From: Pseudomonas sp. ISL-84
Lineage (GTDB): Bacteria > Bacillota > Bacilli > Bacillales > Cytobacillaceae
Length of the DNA stretch: 64,000 nucleotides
Direction of reading: 5' to 3'
Assembly (NCBI GenBank): GCA_018613035.1
Contig: JAGGRA010000013.1
Coordinates: 1-64,000 of the forward strand
Positions 16,741 to 25,704 of the stretch are shown here, in pieces. The position numbers and the translations under genes were made by a program. The stretch's first letter is position 1, and every line of letters begins with the position of its first letter. The notes below the pieces were generated by a model. It was not told where the DNA came from. It searched no databases and was given only the letters and a program-made list of their open reading frames with translations.

Positions 16741-18021
16741 ATGAGAATAAGAGAATGGGATAAGAATTTAAAGGTGAGATTATTTGGGGAAGCGCTAATG
16801 AATATTACGTTTTGGATGTTCTTCCCGTTTTTAACGATTTATTTTGCGGATGAATTCGGAAAAGACAAAGCCGGGTTATTGCTCATTTTTTCGCAGGTTT
16901 TTTCTGTGCTGGCCAACTTAATGGGAGGTTATTGTGCCGATCGATTCGGCCGAAAGAAAATGATGGTTCTATCAGCCTTTGGGCAGGGAGTATCCTTTTT
17001 CGTTTTCGCCTTCGCGAGTTCTCCCTGGCTGGATTCTCCTGTGCTTGGCTTTGTCTGTTTTGCTCTAGTGGGTGTCTTCAGTTCATTTTATTGGCCGGCT
17101 AGCCAGGCGATGGTAGCAGATGTGGTGGATGAAAAAGATCGCAGCCATGTATTTGCTATCTTTTACACATCGATTAATATAGCTGTTGTTGTGGGGCCAA
17201 TCCTGGGAGCTATCTTTTATATTCATTACCGCTTTCAGCTTCTTATAGCCGCTGGCCTTATCTGTATGCTTTTAGCCATTATTCTTGGAAAGTGGACAAG
17301 GGAAACAGCTCCTAAGCAGTCTTATGTATTGAGCGAAAAAGGCAAGTGGTATTCCTTTTTATTAAAGCAAGTGAAGGATTATGGCATTATCTTCAGTGAT
17401 AAAACATTTCTTCTGTTTATTATTGCTGGGATTCTGGCAGCGCAAACCTTTATGCAGCTTGATCTATTAATACCTGTCTATGCAAATGACTTTGTTAAAG
17501 ATCAGCAGCTCTTTAAATGGGGTGAATGGTCTTTTCATGTCCATGGAGAGCAGGCCTTTGGAATTCTGCTTTCTGAAAACGGCTTTCTTGTAGCTCTATT
17601 TACCGTTGCCGTAACGAAAATGATGCTAAAGTACAAAGAAAGAAATGTCTTTATCTTATCTTCACTCACCTATGCTGCGGCTATTATTATGTTTGGCCAA
17701 ACACAATGGATTTGGGGATTAATCCTGGCAATGGCTGTCTTTACACTGGGCGAATTAATGACCGCTGGCCTGCAGCAGAGCTTTGTATCAAAAATTGCCC
17801 CTGAGCATATGAGAGGCCAATATTTTGCTGCAGCCTCCCTCCGATTTACCATCGGAAAGACCATTGCTCCTATCTCCATTCCGCTAACGGTCTGGATCGG
17901 ATATGATTGGACATTTATCATCCTGGCTTTCCTGGCCGTATTAAGTTCATTCTTATATTGGCTGATGTTTGCACTTCCCGGAAGGAGCAGGACAGTTAAT
18001 CCTGAAAAGGAATCTGTATAA
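16741..18021 (+). CDS. MFS transporter
   Basis: 426 residues with 12 predicted membrane segments. The loop 2-3 motif is GGYCADRFGRKKM at about 62-74. A larger hydrophilic stretch around 250-285 (NDFVKDQQLFKWGEWSFHVHGE) separates the halves. GTCGAGGAAACAGC precedes the ATG. The substrate is unknown; the closest general type is Bacillus MFS proteins of the YfkL kind. It is monocistronic between repeat copies 2 and a terminator at 18007. Confidence 0.8.
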   Translation: MRIREWDKNLKVRLFGEALMNITFWMFFPFLTIYFADEFGKDKAGLLLIFSQVFSVLANLMGGYCADRFGRKKMMVLSAFGQGVSFFVFAFASSPWLDSPVLGFVCFALVGVFSSFYWPASQAMVADVVDEKDRSHVFAIFYTSINIAVVVGPILGAIFYIHYRFQLLIAAGLICMLLAIILGKWTRETAPKQSYVLSEKGKWYSFLLKQVKDYGIIFSDKTFLLFIIAGILAAQTFMQLDLLIPVYANDFVKDQQLFKWGEWSFHVHGEQAFGILLSENGFLVALFTVAVTKMMLKYKERNVFILSSLTYAAAIIMFGQTQWIWGLILAMAVFTLGELMTAGLQQSFVSKIAPEHMRGQYFAAASLRFTIGKTIAPISIPLTVWIGYDWTFIILAFLAVLSSFLYWLMFALPGRSRTVNPEKESV

Positions 18022-18036
18022 GATTCCTTATTTTTA
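18007..18036 (+). terminator. Terminator of the MFS gene
   Basis: AAGGAATC / GATTCCTT stem overlapping the stop codon, followed by ATTTTT. Confidence 0.8.
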
Positions 18037-18227
18037 GCTCTTATATAGCCAATTGGGTTTAAATGGAAATCAACACCCAATTTAAATAGATCATTTATTA
18101 TAATCCAATTTCAGCCCTGAGATGGAGTCAGCAGGTTCTCCGGAATGATTTTAAATTCAATATGTTTCTTTTTCCGAAAAGAAAAGCTACAATTGATAAT
18201 GAAGATTCTGACAAAGGAGAATACATA

Positions 18228-19460
18228 ATGAGCAACTTTCAAACTAATTTAGAGAAGTACGCTGAGCTGGCTGTTAAGGTTGGCGTGAATGTCCAAAAGG
18301 GCCAGACACTTGTTGTTAACACAACGCTTGATGCAGCAGAATTTGTCCGTGTGGTTGTAAAAAAGGCTTATGAAGCGGGTGCACACAATGTTGTTGTAAA
18401 CTGGAGCGACGACACGGTTACACGCACAAAGTATGATCTGGCTCCGGATGAGGCTTTTACAGAGTACCCGGAATGGCGTGCCAAAGAAGTAGAAGATTTG
18501 GCTGAAAAGGGCGCGGCATTTATGTCTATCGTATCAGCAAGCCCTGATTTGCTGAAAGGCGTAAAATCAGAACGGATTGCCAGCTTCCAAAAGGCTGCAG
18601 GAACGGCGCTTGCCAAATACCGCAAGTTTATTCAATCCGATAAAGTCAGCTGGACTGTAATTGCTGCGCCTTCTCCAGCATGGGCAAATATGGTATTTCC
18701 TGACGTACCAGCGGAATCCAGAGTGGAAATGCTTTGGGATGCTATTTTTAAAGCAACTCGAACAGATCTGGACAATCCGGTTGAAGCTTGGAAAAAGCAC
18801 GATGAAACACTTCATGAAAAAGTGGATTATCTGAACAGTAAGCGTTATAAGAAGCTTCACTACAAAGCTCCTGGAACTGATCTTACAATTGAGCTGCCAA
18901 AAGGCCACTTATGGGTTGGAGCAGGCAGTGTAAATGAACAGGGACATGAATTCATGGCAAACATGCCTACGGAAGAAGTTTTCACCGTTCCTTATAAAAC
19001 TGGTGTTAACGGCACAGTTTCCAGCACAAAGCCATTAAGCTATGGCGGAAACATCATCGACAACTTCAGCCTGACATTTGAAAATGGACGCATTGTGGAT
19101 GTTAAAGCAGAAGAAGGCGAAGAAATTCTTAAGCAGCTTGTTGAAACGGATGAAGGCTCGCACTACCTTGGTGAAGTAGCCCTTGTTCCTTACAACTCGC
19201 CAATCTCCCAGTCAAACCTGCTTTTCTATAATACTTTGTTTGACGAAAATGCATCCAATCACCTTGCTATCGGCAGTGCATATGCATTCTGTATCGAGGG
19301 CGGAAAGAAAATGTCCAGCGAGGAGCTGGCGGAAAACGGCTTGAACGAAAGCTTAACACATGTTGACTTTATGATTGGCTCTGCTGAAATGGATATCGAT
19401 GGCATCACCGAAGACGGCAATGCTGAGCCAGTATTCCGAAAAGGCGATTGGGCTTTTTAA
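18228..19460 (+). CDS. ampS: Aminopeptidase of family M29 (AmpS/AmpT type)
   Basis: 410 residues, the family length. This cytoplasmic metallo-aminopeptidase releases N-terminal residues from peptides. Family landmarks include AELAVKVGVNVQKGQTLVVN at the start, and ANMPTEEVFTVP, EGSHYLGEVALV and SNHLAIGSAYAFCIEGG, which carry the Glu, His and Tyr metal ligands. The ATG at 18228 follows AAAGGAG; an in-frame ATG 22 codons earlier has no site. A bidirectional terminator follows at 19487. Confidence 0.92.
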   Translation: MSNFQTNLEKYAELAVKVGVNVQKGQTLVVNTTLDAAEFVRVVVKKAYEAGAHNVVVNWSDDTVTRTKYDLAPDEAFTEYPEWRAKEVEDLAEKGAAFMSIVSASPDLLKGVKSERIASFQKAAGTALAKYRKFIQSDKVSWTVIAAPSPAWANMVFPDVPAESRVEMLWDAIFKATRTDLDNPVEAWKKHDETLHEKVDYLNSKRYKKLHYKAPGTDLTIELPKGHLWVGAGSVNEQGHEFMANMPTEEVFTVPYKTGVNGTVSSTKPLSYGGNIIDNFSLTFENGRIVDVKAEEGEEILKQLVETDEGSHYLGEVALVPYNSPISQSNLLFYNTLFDENASNHLAIGSAYAFCIEGGKKMSSEELAENGLNESLTHVDFMIGSAEMDIDGITEDGNAEPVFRKGDWAF

Positions 19461-19486
19461 GGTTAATTCAAGATTATCATTTCAAT

Positions 19487-19523
19487 AAAAAAATCATGCG
19501 GAATTATTCCGCATGATTTTTTA
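19487..19523. terminator. Bidirectional terminator between ampS and the lipoprotein gene
   Basis: AAAAAATCATGCGGAAT pairs with ATTCCGCATGATTTTTT around a single T, giving T runs in both directions. Confidence 0.9.
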
Positions 19524-20694
19524 TTGTTTTAGTTAAGTATATTTTGCTGACCTGTCCCTCTTCATCAGAAAAAACTTCGATGGAGTACTTATCTGCCGTG
19601 TAAACCGAAATGGTTCCATCTGAATTCGGTTCATCTACTACTTCAGCTGGATTTCCAAATAGGGTCTTTATCTCATCGATCGTAGTTCTCATCCGCTGAC
19701 CAGGGATGGAAATAGCAGTTACATTACCGGTTTCACGTTCGTAGTAATAGGTAATGTCCGGGTACCTGACATACGGGCTATCATCTTCGGATTCCTTATC
19801 TATAAAGTCCGGCTCTGATTTCATAATTTCATTTATATTTGTGCCAATTGGATAAGGACTTCCAAGCGGAATTCCTTGTTTTGCTTTTTCAATTACATCA
19901 CTGCTAAGTTCAAGATTTTTAAATGGGTAATAGAAGGCTTCATCTTCTATCCATTGATTCATCCAGCTGGCATTGTTTACGCTCTCTAGCTCTTCACGAT
20001 CGTGAAGAGTCAGGGAAAGGGTTTCCTCGTTAAAAAGCCATGTTGAAAAAACCAATTTATCTTGTTTGCTTTGGGCAGTTTGGATAAATTTCTGGTTTAC
20101 TCTCTTTATTTTAGCCAGTGAAGAAGTGATGACTTCCTTCTCGGAATGAATCTCGATTATTTCACCATCTTTAATTGCCAATAAATGGCCCTTGGCTTCG
20201 TCCTTACCTTTCGGCTGAAAAACTGAAATGATTGTCTTATTTCGCATTTTTAATGTATACGCTTGTTCCTTCGAAGGGTTAAAAACCATTTCACCATTCT
20301 CACTAAGAACATCCTGTTTAAAAGCAACATCAGATTCCTTTTCTGCCAAATAGACCGAGTAATTTCCTCTATAGTAGGAATCACCTTTTTTGCCTTTTTG
20401 GCTGTCTGTCTCCAGGATTGTATCTCTTTCATGTTCTGCATAAAGATATACGGTATATTTTAGTTTCCCATCAGCAGCTTCAAATTGGTATAAAGACTTA
20501 TTATTAAGCCAAGCAGTATCTTTTTTCTCTTTCCCCTCTGTTTTTACAGCAGGAAATTTATTTTCTGACTCAACTTTATCTTCTTTTTTAAAAGTAACAT
20601 CCTCTGTATTTAAGGAAGCATTGGTTTCACTTGAACAGCCTGCTATTACAGACGATAACATGACCATCGATATGATATATATAAAATTTTTCAT
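19504..20694 (-). CDS. Lipoprotein with a YjgB/DUF4309-like C-terminal domain
   Basis: 396 residues. The signal peptide ends in lipobox SVIAGC at about 15-20, so the protein is probably tethered outside the cell. A Lys/Glu-rich linker to about 60 is followed by two all-beta regions. The C-terminal 120 residues (GIPLGSPYPIGTNINEIMK ... TIDEIKTLFGNPAEV ... YSIEVFSDEEGQVSKIYL) resemble DUF4309 as in YjgB. No enzyme motif is seen. It is monocistronic; its stop lies inside the shared terminator. The region 20700-20938 upstream holds no gene. Confidence 0.65.
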   Translation of the reverse strand: MKNFIYIISMVMLSSVIAGCSSETNASLNTEDVTFKKEDKVESENKFPAVKTEGKEKKDTAWLNNKSLYQFEAADGKLKYTVYLYAEHERDTILETDSQKGKKGDSYYRGNYSVYLAEKESDVAFKQDVLSENGEMVFNPSKEQAYTLKMRNKTIISVFQPKGKDEAKGHLLAIKDGEIIEIHSEKEVITSSLAKIKRVNQKFIQTAQSKQDKLVFSTWLFNEETLSLTLHDREELESVNNASWMNQWIEDEAFYYPFKNLELSSDVIEKAKQGIPLGSPYPIGTNINEIMKSEPDFIDKESEDDSPYVRYPDITYYYERETGNVTAISIPGQRMRTTIDEIKTLFGNPAEVVDEPNSDGTISVYTADKYSIEVFSDEEGQVSKIYLTKTIKNHAE

Positions 20695-20938
20695 TGTAAT
20701 CTCCCTAATGTATTAAAAACATTTCCATTTAAAGTCAAATGTTACAATAACTTTGCCTTTAACCTACTAAGTGTAACAAATAGGGATAGTTTCTACAAAT
20801 CTACCAATATGCTCATTTTTTTATAAAAACAAGCATTTCCTTTCATATCCTCTGTTTAAGGCAATTCTCCTGCTTCAATCAAACGTTTGATTGAATCGGG
20901 TTCCGGCCAAGTATATCAATGGATCCAGCCTCAAAAGC

Positions 20939-20975
20939 AAAGCAGGCTCCGTTATAACTGGAGCCTGCTTTTTTA
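20939..20975 (-). terminator. Terminator of panF
   Basis: AAAGCAGGCTCC / GGAGCCTGCTTT stem with an AT-rich loop. T runs flank both sides, so it works in both directions. Confidence 0.88.
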
Positions 20976-22415
20976 TATTTCAGCAGCTGCTGACATGGAC
21001 TTTTCGGTAAAAAGGCTTACTGCTACATAAGTTAGCAGTGATAATGCAATAGGCAAAACGACTGTATTCATGCCTAACGCATTTGGATAAAAGGTATGAA
21101 AGAGGATATAGGAGCCTGTTCCAGTAAGCATGGAGGCTACTGCGCCGAACTTATTCCCTTTTCTCCAATACAGACCGAGCACAACCGGCCAAATGAAGGC
21201 TGCTTCAAGCCCCCCAAATGAGAATAGGTTCAGCCAAATCAACAAGTCAGGCGGACTGAGGGCCATTAAAAACACCAGGACGCCCAAGAGAGCTGTAACA
21301 CTAAAGCTCATTTTTTTAATAGTGTTTTCACTGGCATCAGGCTTTATATAATTGATGTACACATCTTTTACTATGGCTGAACTAACAAGCAGAAGCAAGG
21401 AATCAACGGTTGACATGATAGCCGCCATCGGAGCCGCCAGTACAATTCCAGCCAGCCAGGGTGGAAGCACTTCCATTGCAATCATCGGCATGACTTTGTC
21501 CCCTACTTCAATCCCCGGAAGAATCGGACGGGCAAATACACCGATTAAATGCATGCCAAGCATGATAGAGCCAACCACCACGGTCCCAATAATAATCGCC
21601 CGGTGCATGGCTTTTGCATTTTTATAAGACATGGCTCTCACTGCAACCTGCGGAAGACCAACAACACCAACTCCCACCAAAATCCAGAAAGAGGAAACAT
21701 ATAAAGGCGTAAGCCCGCCATCAAAACCATATGGAGTAATAAGATTCGGGTTTTCTGCCGAGAGGTCACTGATAATATTGGATATTCCTCCCCCTGCCAC
21801 AATGACAGCAATTAGAAGGATCAAGGTTCCAATAAACATAATCGCTCCCTGGACAGCATCGGTCACCGCTACTGCACGGAAACCTCCTATAACCACATAA
21901 ACCATTACAGAAGCTGCAAAAATAAACAATGCGGAAATATAGCTTAACCCTGTCAATGACTCAATTAATCTTGCACCGCCAACCCATTGAGCCGCCATTG
22001 CGGAAAATAGGAAAATAATGATGCTGAGAGCTGAAAGCCAGACGACCCATTTGCTGTTATATCTTTCTTTCAGGAAATCTATGAGCGTGACCGCATTATA
22101 CTTCCTCGCAGTGATGGCGAATTTCTTACCAAGGACCATAAGAACGAAGTAGCCTGTAACCACCTGTGACATGGCAAGCAAAACCCAGCCAAGCCCTTGT
22201 GTATATGCTACACCGGGACCTCCAATAAAACTGCTGGCACTTCCGTACGTAGCAATCATCGTCATTGCCAGGATAAACCCGCCCAACTGCCTTCCACCCA
22301 GAAAGTAATCCTGAAGAAATGAATTGCCTGATTGCATTTGCCTGCTGGACCAAAAGCCAATAAGAAAAATAATGACTAAAAAGATGAGAAGAGGAGCCAC
22401 GACTTCCCAGTTCAT
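20973..22415 (-). CDS. panF: Sodium/pantothenate symporter
   Basis: 480 residues of the sodium:solute symporter family with about 13 membrane segments. Pantothenate-symporter landmarks are QDYFLGGRQLGGFILAMT, GGPGVAYTQGLGWVLLAM, VTDAVQGAIMF and LAAPMAAIMSTVDSLLL. It imports pantothenate with Na+ for coenzyme A synthesis. It overlaps the preceding yhdT-type gene by 4 nt (ATGA); that pair is conserved as yhdT-panF in many bacteria. Confidence 0.92.
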   Translation of the reverse strand: MNWEVVAPLLIFLVIIFLIGFWSSRQMQSGNSFLQDYFLGGRQLGGFILAMTMIATYGSASSFIGGPGVAYTQGLGWVLLAMSQVVTGYFVLMVLGKKFAITARKYNAVTLIDFLKERYNSKWVVWLSALSIIIFLFSAMAAQWVGGARLIESLTGLSYISALFIFAASVMVYVVIGGFRAVAVTDAVQGAIMFIGTLILLIAVIVAGGGISNIISDLSAENPNLITPYGFDGGLTPLYVSSFWILVGVGVVGLPQVAVRAMSYKNAKAMHRAIIIGTVVVGSIMLGMHLIGVFARPILPGIEVGDKVMPMIAMEVLPPWLAGIVLAAPMAAIMSTVDSLLLLVSSAIVKDVYINYIKPDASENTIKKMSFSVTALLGVLVFLMALSPPDLLIWLNLFSFGGLEAAFIWPVVLGLYWRKGNKFGAVASMLTGTGSYILFHTFYPNALGMNTVVLPIALSLLTYVAVSLFTEKSMSAAAEI

Positions 22416-22702
22416 TCGGAATCTCCCCCTTCCGCCCGATCTTCAAAAGGCACTTCTTTAAAAAGGAATCTAACGGCTGCAGTTACCAGCACCACCATAA
22501 TAAGAAAGCCCGCTACACAGCTATAGAAAAACCAGGCCGGCAATCCAAAGATGTATGTATATTCCTCTGCGGGACCCGAGCCCATTCCATAGGCAAATCC
22601 ATACCACCATATAAAGTTAAAAAGAACGAGTGCAATTCCGATCCATGCCTCTTTTTCAGCAATTTTAAAGCGAGGATCTTTTTTATGTCTATCTATCTTC
22701 AT
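22412..22702 (-). CDS. yhdT: YhdT family (DUF997) membrane protein
   Basis: 96 residues with two membrane segments (about 20-42 and 52-78). AEKEAWIGIALVLFNFIWWYGFAYG and IFGLPAWFFYSCV are characteristic of YhdT. It always accompanies PanF and is assumed to be a small partner of the symporter; direct function is unknown. AGGGGGAAAAG precedes the ATG. It is first in a two-gene minus-strand operon. Confidence 0.88.
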   Translation of the reverse strand: MKIDRHKKDPRFKIAEKEAWIGIALVLFNFIWWYGFAYGMGSGPAEEYTYIFGLPAWFFYSCVAGFLIMVVLVTAAVRFLFKEVPFEDRAEGGDSE

Positions 22703-22821
22703 CTTTTCCCCCTTCAGTGCTTTCTTTTAGTATGTATTAATTGGAAGGTATTCTTGCATTCGGTTAAAAGAATACAGAATATTCCCTAAACATAATCCCA
22801 TTAATATTATTTTTGTGCAAC

Positions 22822-22848
22822 AAAAAAAGCAGATTGCTCTGCTTTTTT
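22822..22848 (-). terminator. Terminator of the queF operon
   Basis: AAAAAAGCAGA / TCTGCTTTTTT hairpin after the stop of the transporter gene, symmetrical and likely bidirectional. Confidence 0.85.
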
Positions 22849-22880
22849 GATACTATTTTAAAAATGAATTTAATGCAAGC

Positions 22881-23513
22881 TCATGCCGCAGCATTTGCTT
22901 CACCGCCAGTACGTTCCTTTTTTGCCATTTTAACAAATAAATAGACTAACGGTGTATCAGCAACCGCTACGGTAAATTTAAAGATATACTGAGTAGCCAC
23001 CATGCCCATTAAAGCCCCAAGCGGCATTGTGCCAAAGAAAGCAATCAGAATAAAAACCGTTGTGTCAATCAGCTGGCTGGAGGCCGTTGAGAGATTGTTG
23101 CGAATCCACAGCTTTTTGCTGCCGTGCTTTTCTTTCAACTTGTGAAAAACAAACACATCAAGATTTTGGCTTACCAGGTAGGATATTAGGCTGGCAATGG
23201 TTACCCTGAAGCTGCCGCTTAGGATCGTTTCAAACTCGGCTTGTGCACCGAAAAAAGGTGCGGAAGGAAGGTGGATGGCCGTGAAAATAAAAATCGCTGC
23301 CATCAGCTGAGTCACAAATCCGGCAAATACTGTTTTGCGCGCCGCTTCTTTGCCGTAAACCTCACCAATAATATCTGTAATTGGATACGTAAATACATAA
23401 ACGATTACAGCAGCGGGCAGGATCGCCCAGCTTCCGATGCTGAACAATTTAACAGCCAGGATATTTGATAATATAAGCAGCCCTGCAAAGGCTGCATTTA
23501 AATATAAAAGCAA
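22881..23513 (-). CDS. Queuosine precursor transporter (VUT/YhhQ family)
   Basis: 210 residues with six or more membrane helices and the YhhQ pattern: SNILAVKLFSIGSWAILPAAV, YPITDIIGEVYGKEAARK, and NLSTASSQLIDTTVFILIAF. YhhQ proteins import preQ0/preQ1 or queuine precursors. It lies 16 nt after queF in an operon headed by a preQ1 riboswitch, which supports the transport role directly. It starts at ATG 23513 behind GAGAGGTG. Confidence 0.88.
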   Translation of the reverse strand: MLLYLNAAFAGLLILSNILAVKLFSIGSWAILPAAVIVYVFTYPITDIIGEVYGKEAARKTVFAGFVTQLMAAIFIFTAIHLPSAPFFGAQAEFETILSGSFRVTIASLISYLVSQNLDVFVFHKLKEKHGSKKLWIRNNLSTASSQLIDTTVFILIAFFGTMPLGALMGMVATQYIFKFTVAVADTPLVYLFVKMAKKERTGGEANAAA

Positions 23514-23529
23514 AGATATTCACCTCTCA

Positions 23530-24027
23530 TTAACGATTGTCAATCGTCTCCGGATAAAGATCATGGTTCATTAAGCGGTAATCCGCCATTTTTTCATACT
23601 TCGTGCCCGGCTTGCCATAGTTGCAATAAGGGTCAATCGAAATCCCGCCTCTTGGCGTAAACTTGCCCCATACCTCAATGTAGCGCGGGTCCATCAGTTC
23701 GATTAAGTCGTTCATAATGATATTCATACAGTCCTCATGAAAATCGCCATGGTTACGGAAGCTAAAAAGATATAACTTCAAAGACTTGCTTTCAACCATT
23801 TTTTGATCTGGGATGTAGCTGATATATATGGTCGCAAAGTCCGGCTGACCCGTTTTCGGACACAGACTCGTAAACTCCGGGCAATTAAATTTTACAAAAT
23901 AATCGCGGTTTGGATGCTTATTATCAAAAGCCTCCAAAATCGCAGGCGAGTATTCAAAAAGATACTTCGTGCCCTGATTTCCCAATAATGTAATATCCGT
24001 TAATTCCTCATCTTTTCTTCCTGACAT
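23530..24027 (-). CDS. queF: NADPH-dependent 7-cyano-7-deazaguanine reductase
   Basis: 165 residues, the short (unimodular) QueF of Bacillus. It reduces the nitrile of preQ0 to the amine of preQ1 in queuosine synthesis. The thioimide-forming cysteine is in [12 protein letters not shown] (about residue 55). The NADPH-binding QueF motif is [28 protein letters not shown] lies 7 nt before the ATG. It is the first gene after the preQ1-I riboswitch, so its expression should fall when preQ1 is plentiful. Confidence 0.95.
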   Translation of the reverse strand: MSGRKDEELTDITLLGNQGTKYLFEYSPAILEAFDNKHPNRDYFVKFNCPEFTSLCPKTGQPDFATIYISYIPDQKMVESKSLKLYLFSFRNHGDFHEDCMNIIMNDLIELMDPRYIEVWGKFTPRGGISIDPYCNYGKPGTKYEKMADYRLMNHDLYPETIDNR

Positions 24028-24097
24028 AAAAAAAGCCTCCCTTTATAAGATCCCGCGGCATCCAAGAGAGGTCCAAAACACAGCCTGAAAAAACAAA

Positions 24098-24122
24098 AAC
24101 CATATCCTCTCTGGATATGGTT
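24098..24122 (-). terminator. Riboswitch-controlled terminator before queF
   Basis: AACCATATCC / GGATATGGTT stem with a short loop, followed on the minus strand by TTTTTGTTTTTT. It sits about 20 nt downstream of the preQ1 aptamer and 70 nt before the queF start, the normal expression platform. Confidence 0.85.
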
Positions 24123-24142
24123 GATTATTGTATAATCAAAGC

Positions 24143-24179
24143 CATAGTTTTTTATAGAGGGTGAAGCTATGAACCTCTC
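24143..24179 (-). ncRNA. preQ1-I riboswitch aptamer
   Basis: On the minus strand AGAGGTTCATAGCTTCACCC, then CTCTATAAAAAACTA, matches the preQ1-I consensus: stem GAGAGG / CCTCT, a C-rich loop, and an A-rich tail that forms the H-type pseudoknot. It regulates the queF-transporter operon by transcription termination. Confidence 0.93.
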
Positions 24180-24219
24180 CCGTTGACACGGGAATATTCT
24201 AAATGTAATTGTCATAGTT

Positions 24220-24248
24220 ACTATAGAGAAAAAGCTTGTTTCTGTCAA
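24220..24248 (-). promoter_or_regulatory. Promoter of the preQ1-regulated operon
   Basis: On the minus strand TTGACA (24248-24243) and TATAGT (24225-24220) with exactly 17 nt between them, about 40 nt before the aptamer. Confidence 0.82.
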
Positions 24249-24249
24249 C

Positions 24250-24505
24250 GGATATTTTAGGAAAGGACCAGGGCCTTTACTCTAAGTTTTGAAGAGAGAA
24301 ACAATAGCAGCTGCTTTGATGCCGGCTCTCCTTTTTTTCTTAGATTCTTCATATACCTGGGTTTTGGAGGCATTTATTGCTGTATATAAAGATTTGTCCT
24401 CCTTCGTTAGAGGTTTTCTTCATTTAAGTACTGACCTATCTAGTCTTTCCCTTTCCGTTCATAGTATAATAACGGTAATTTGTACAGAAAGGTGATAGGG
24501 ATTAT
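24250..24505. other. Divergent intergenic region before mscL, no gene seen
   Basis: An open frame at 24289-24495 (68 codons) starts after TGAAGAGAG but has no recognisable protein features and no family resemblance, so it is not called. A TATAAT at 24465-24470 with a weak -35 region could be the mscL promoter, about 35 nt upstream of its start. Confidence 0.4.
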
Positions 24506-24874
24506 ATGTGGAATGAATTTAAAAAGTTTGCTTTAAAAGGGAATGTTTTAGATTTGGCTGTTGCAGTTATCATCGGAGCAGCTTTCGGAAAAATTGTTTC
24601 TTCCCTTGTAGATGATATAATTATGCCGCTTGTTGGGCTGCTATTGGGAGGAGTGAATTTCACAAACCTGATGGTCAAAGTGGGAAGCGCCGAGGTAAAA
24701 TACGGTTTATTCCTGCAAAATATTGTTGATTTCCTGATCATTGCATTCTCAATTTTTATGGTTGTAAGGATGATAAACCGCTTCAAAAAGAAAGAAGAAG
24801 CCAAGCCTTCACCCGTTATAGATAAAAATGTGGAGCTTCTAACAGAAATCAGGGATCTATTAAAAAACAAATAA
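24506..24874 (+). CDS. mscL: Large-conductance mechanosensitive channel MscL
   Basis: 122 residues. It opens in response to membrane tension and protects against hypo-osmotic shock. Canonical features: [40 protein letters not shown] for the N-terminal helix and pore-lining TM1, the periplasmic loop, then [20 protein letters not shown] for TM2, and a charged C-terminal bundle ending [24 protein letters not shown] precedes the ATG. Monocistronic. Confidence 0.95.
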   Translation: MWNEFKKFALKGNVLDLAVAVIIGAAFGKIVSSLVDDIIMPLVGLLLGGVNFTNLMVKVGSAEVKYGLFLQNIVDFLIIAFSIFMVVRMINRFKKKEEAKPSPVIDKNVELLTEIRDLLKNK

Positions 24875-24946
24875 AATCCTGAAACCTCCTTAACAGGTAT
24901 TCCGTATATACATATATAACAATTACAATAGAGGAGAAATGAAAAA

Positions 24947-25591
24947 ATGTATGTACAGCACACTGCAAACAGCAATGGCTACTTGCCATCTGTACTGAGG
25001 GCATTTGCACTATCATTAGGAATTGCTTTTATCGGGACGATGGCCGGCGTGTTTGTTCCGCCTGCACTGTTTCTGCCGTTAGTTATTCTGGAAGTCGGAA
25101 TGCTGCTTTTCGCCTTTCTGCTTCGCCGCAAAAAGGCGATCGGTTACACCTTCCTTTATGTGTTCACGTTTATCTCAGGGGTAACAACCTATCCAATTGT
25201 GGCCCATTACCTTGCTGCCATTGGACCGAACCCTGTCCTGGTTGCTCTTGCGACAACTACAGTCGTTTTTACAGGCCTAGCAGTTTACGCTACTACAACC
25301 AAACGCGATTTATCATTCCTGGGCGGCATGCTTATGGCTGCATTGCTTGCACTTATTGCGATTTCCATTTTTAATATCTTCTGGCCGCTAAGCTCTACCG
25401 GAATGCTTGCCTTCTCTTTCATTGGAGTGCTGGTATTCAGCGGATATGTACTATTCGATTTCAACCGCATGAAGCATTATGGTGTTTCAGCTGAAGAAGT
25501 GCCTTTAATGGCTCTTAATCTATATCTTGATTTTATCAACCTGTTCATCAATATCCTGCGTATTTTCGGGATTCTGGGAAGCAGGGACTAA
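24947..25591 (+). CDS. Bax inhibitor-1/YetJ family membrane protein
   Basis: 214 residues with seven hydrophobic helices. The family signature is present: FTFISGVTTYPIVAHY near the third helix, and GVLVFSGYVLFDFNRMKH with LMALNLYLDFINLFINILRIFG at the C-terminus, including the Asp pair of the pH-sensing region. YetJ of Bacillus subtilis is a pH-gated calcium leak channel; the same activity is inferred here. GAGGAG precedes the ATG by 9 nt and a terminator follows at 25594. Confidence 0.9.
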   Translation: MYVQHTANSNGYLPSVLRAFALSLGIAFIGTMAGVFVPPALFLPLVILEVGMLLFAFLLRRKKAIGYTFLYVFTFISGVTTYPIVAHYLAAIGPNPVLVALATTTVVFTGLAVYATTTKRDLSFLGGMLMAALLALIAISIFNIFWPLSSTGMLAFSFIGVLVFSGYVLFDFNRMKHYGVSAEEVPLMALNLYLDFINLFINILRIFGILGSRD

Positions 25592-25593
25592 GA

Positions 25594-25622
25594 AAAGCAG
25601 GAGCAGATCCTGCTTTTTCTTT
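25594..25622 (+). terminator. Terminator of the YetJ-type gene
   Basis: AAAGCAGGA / TCCTGCTTT stem, loop GCAGA, then TTTCTTTTTG. Confidence 0.85.
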
Positions 25623-25704
25623 TTGCACAGACAGAGCATTATTTCTGTATTCCTTTGTAAAGGTTCGGTATGATCTAAAGTATCTCTTGAAAGGCGGTAA
25701 ATAC

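Noticed and set aside
24289-24495. 68-codon frame upstream of mscL
   Set aside because: No recognisable domain; it overlaps the likely mscL promoter and is probably chance.
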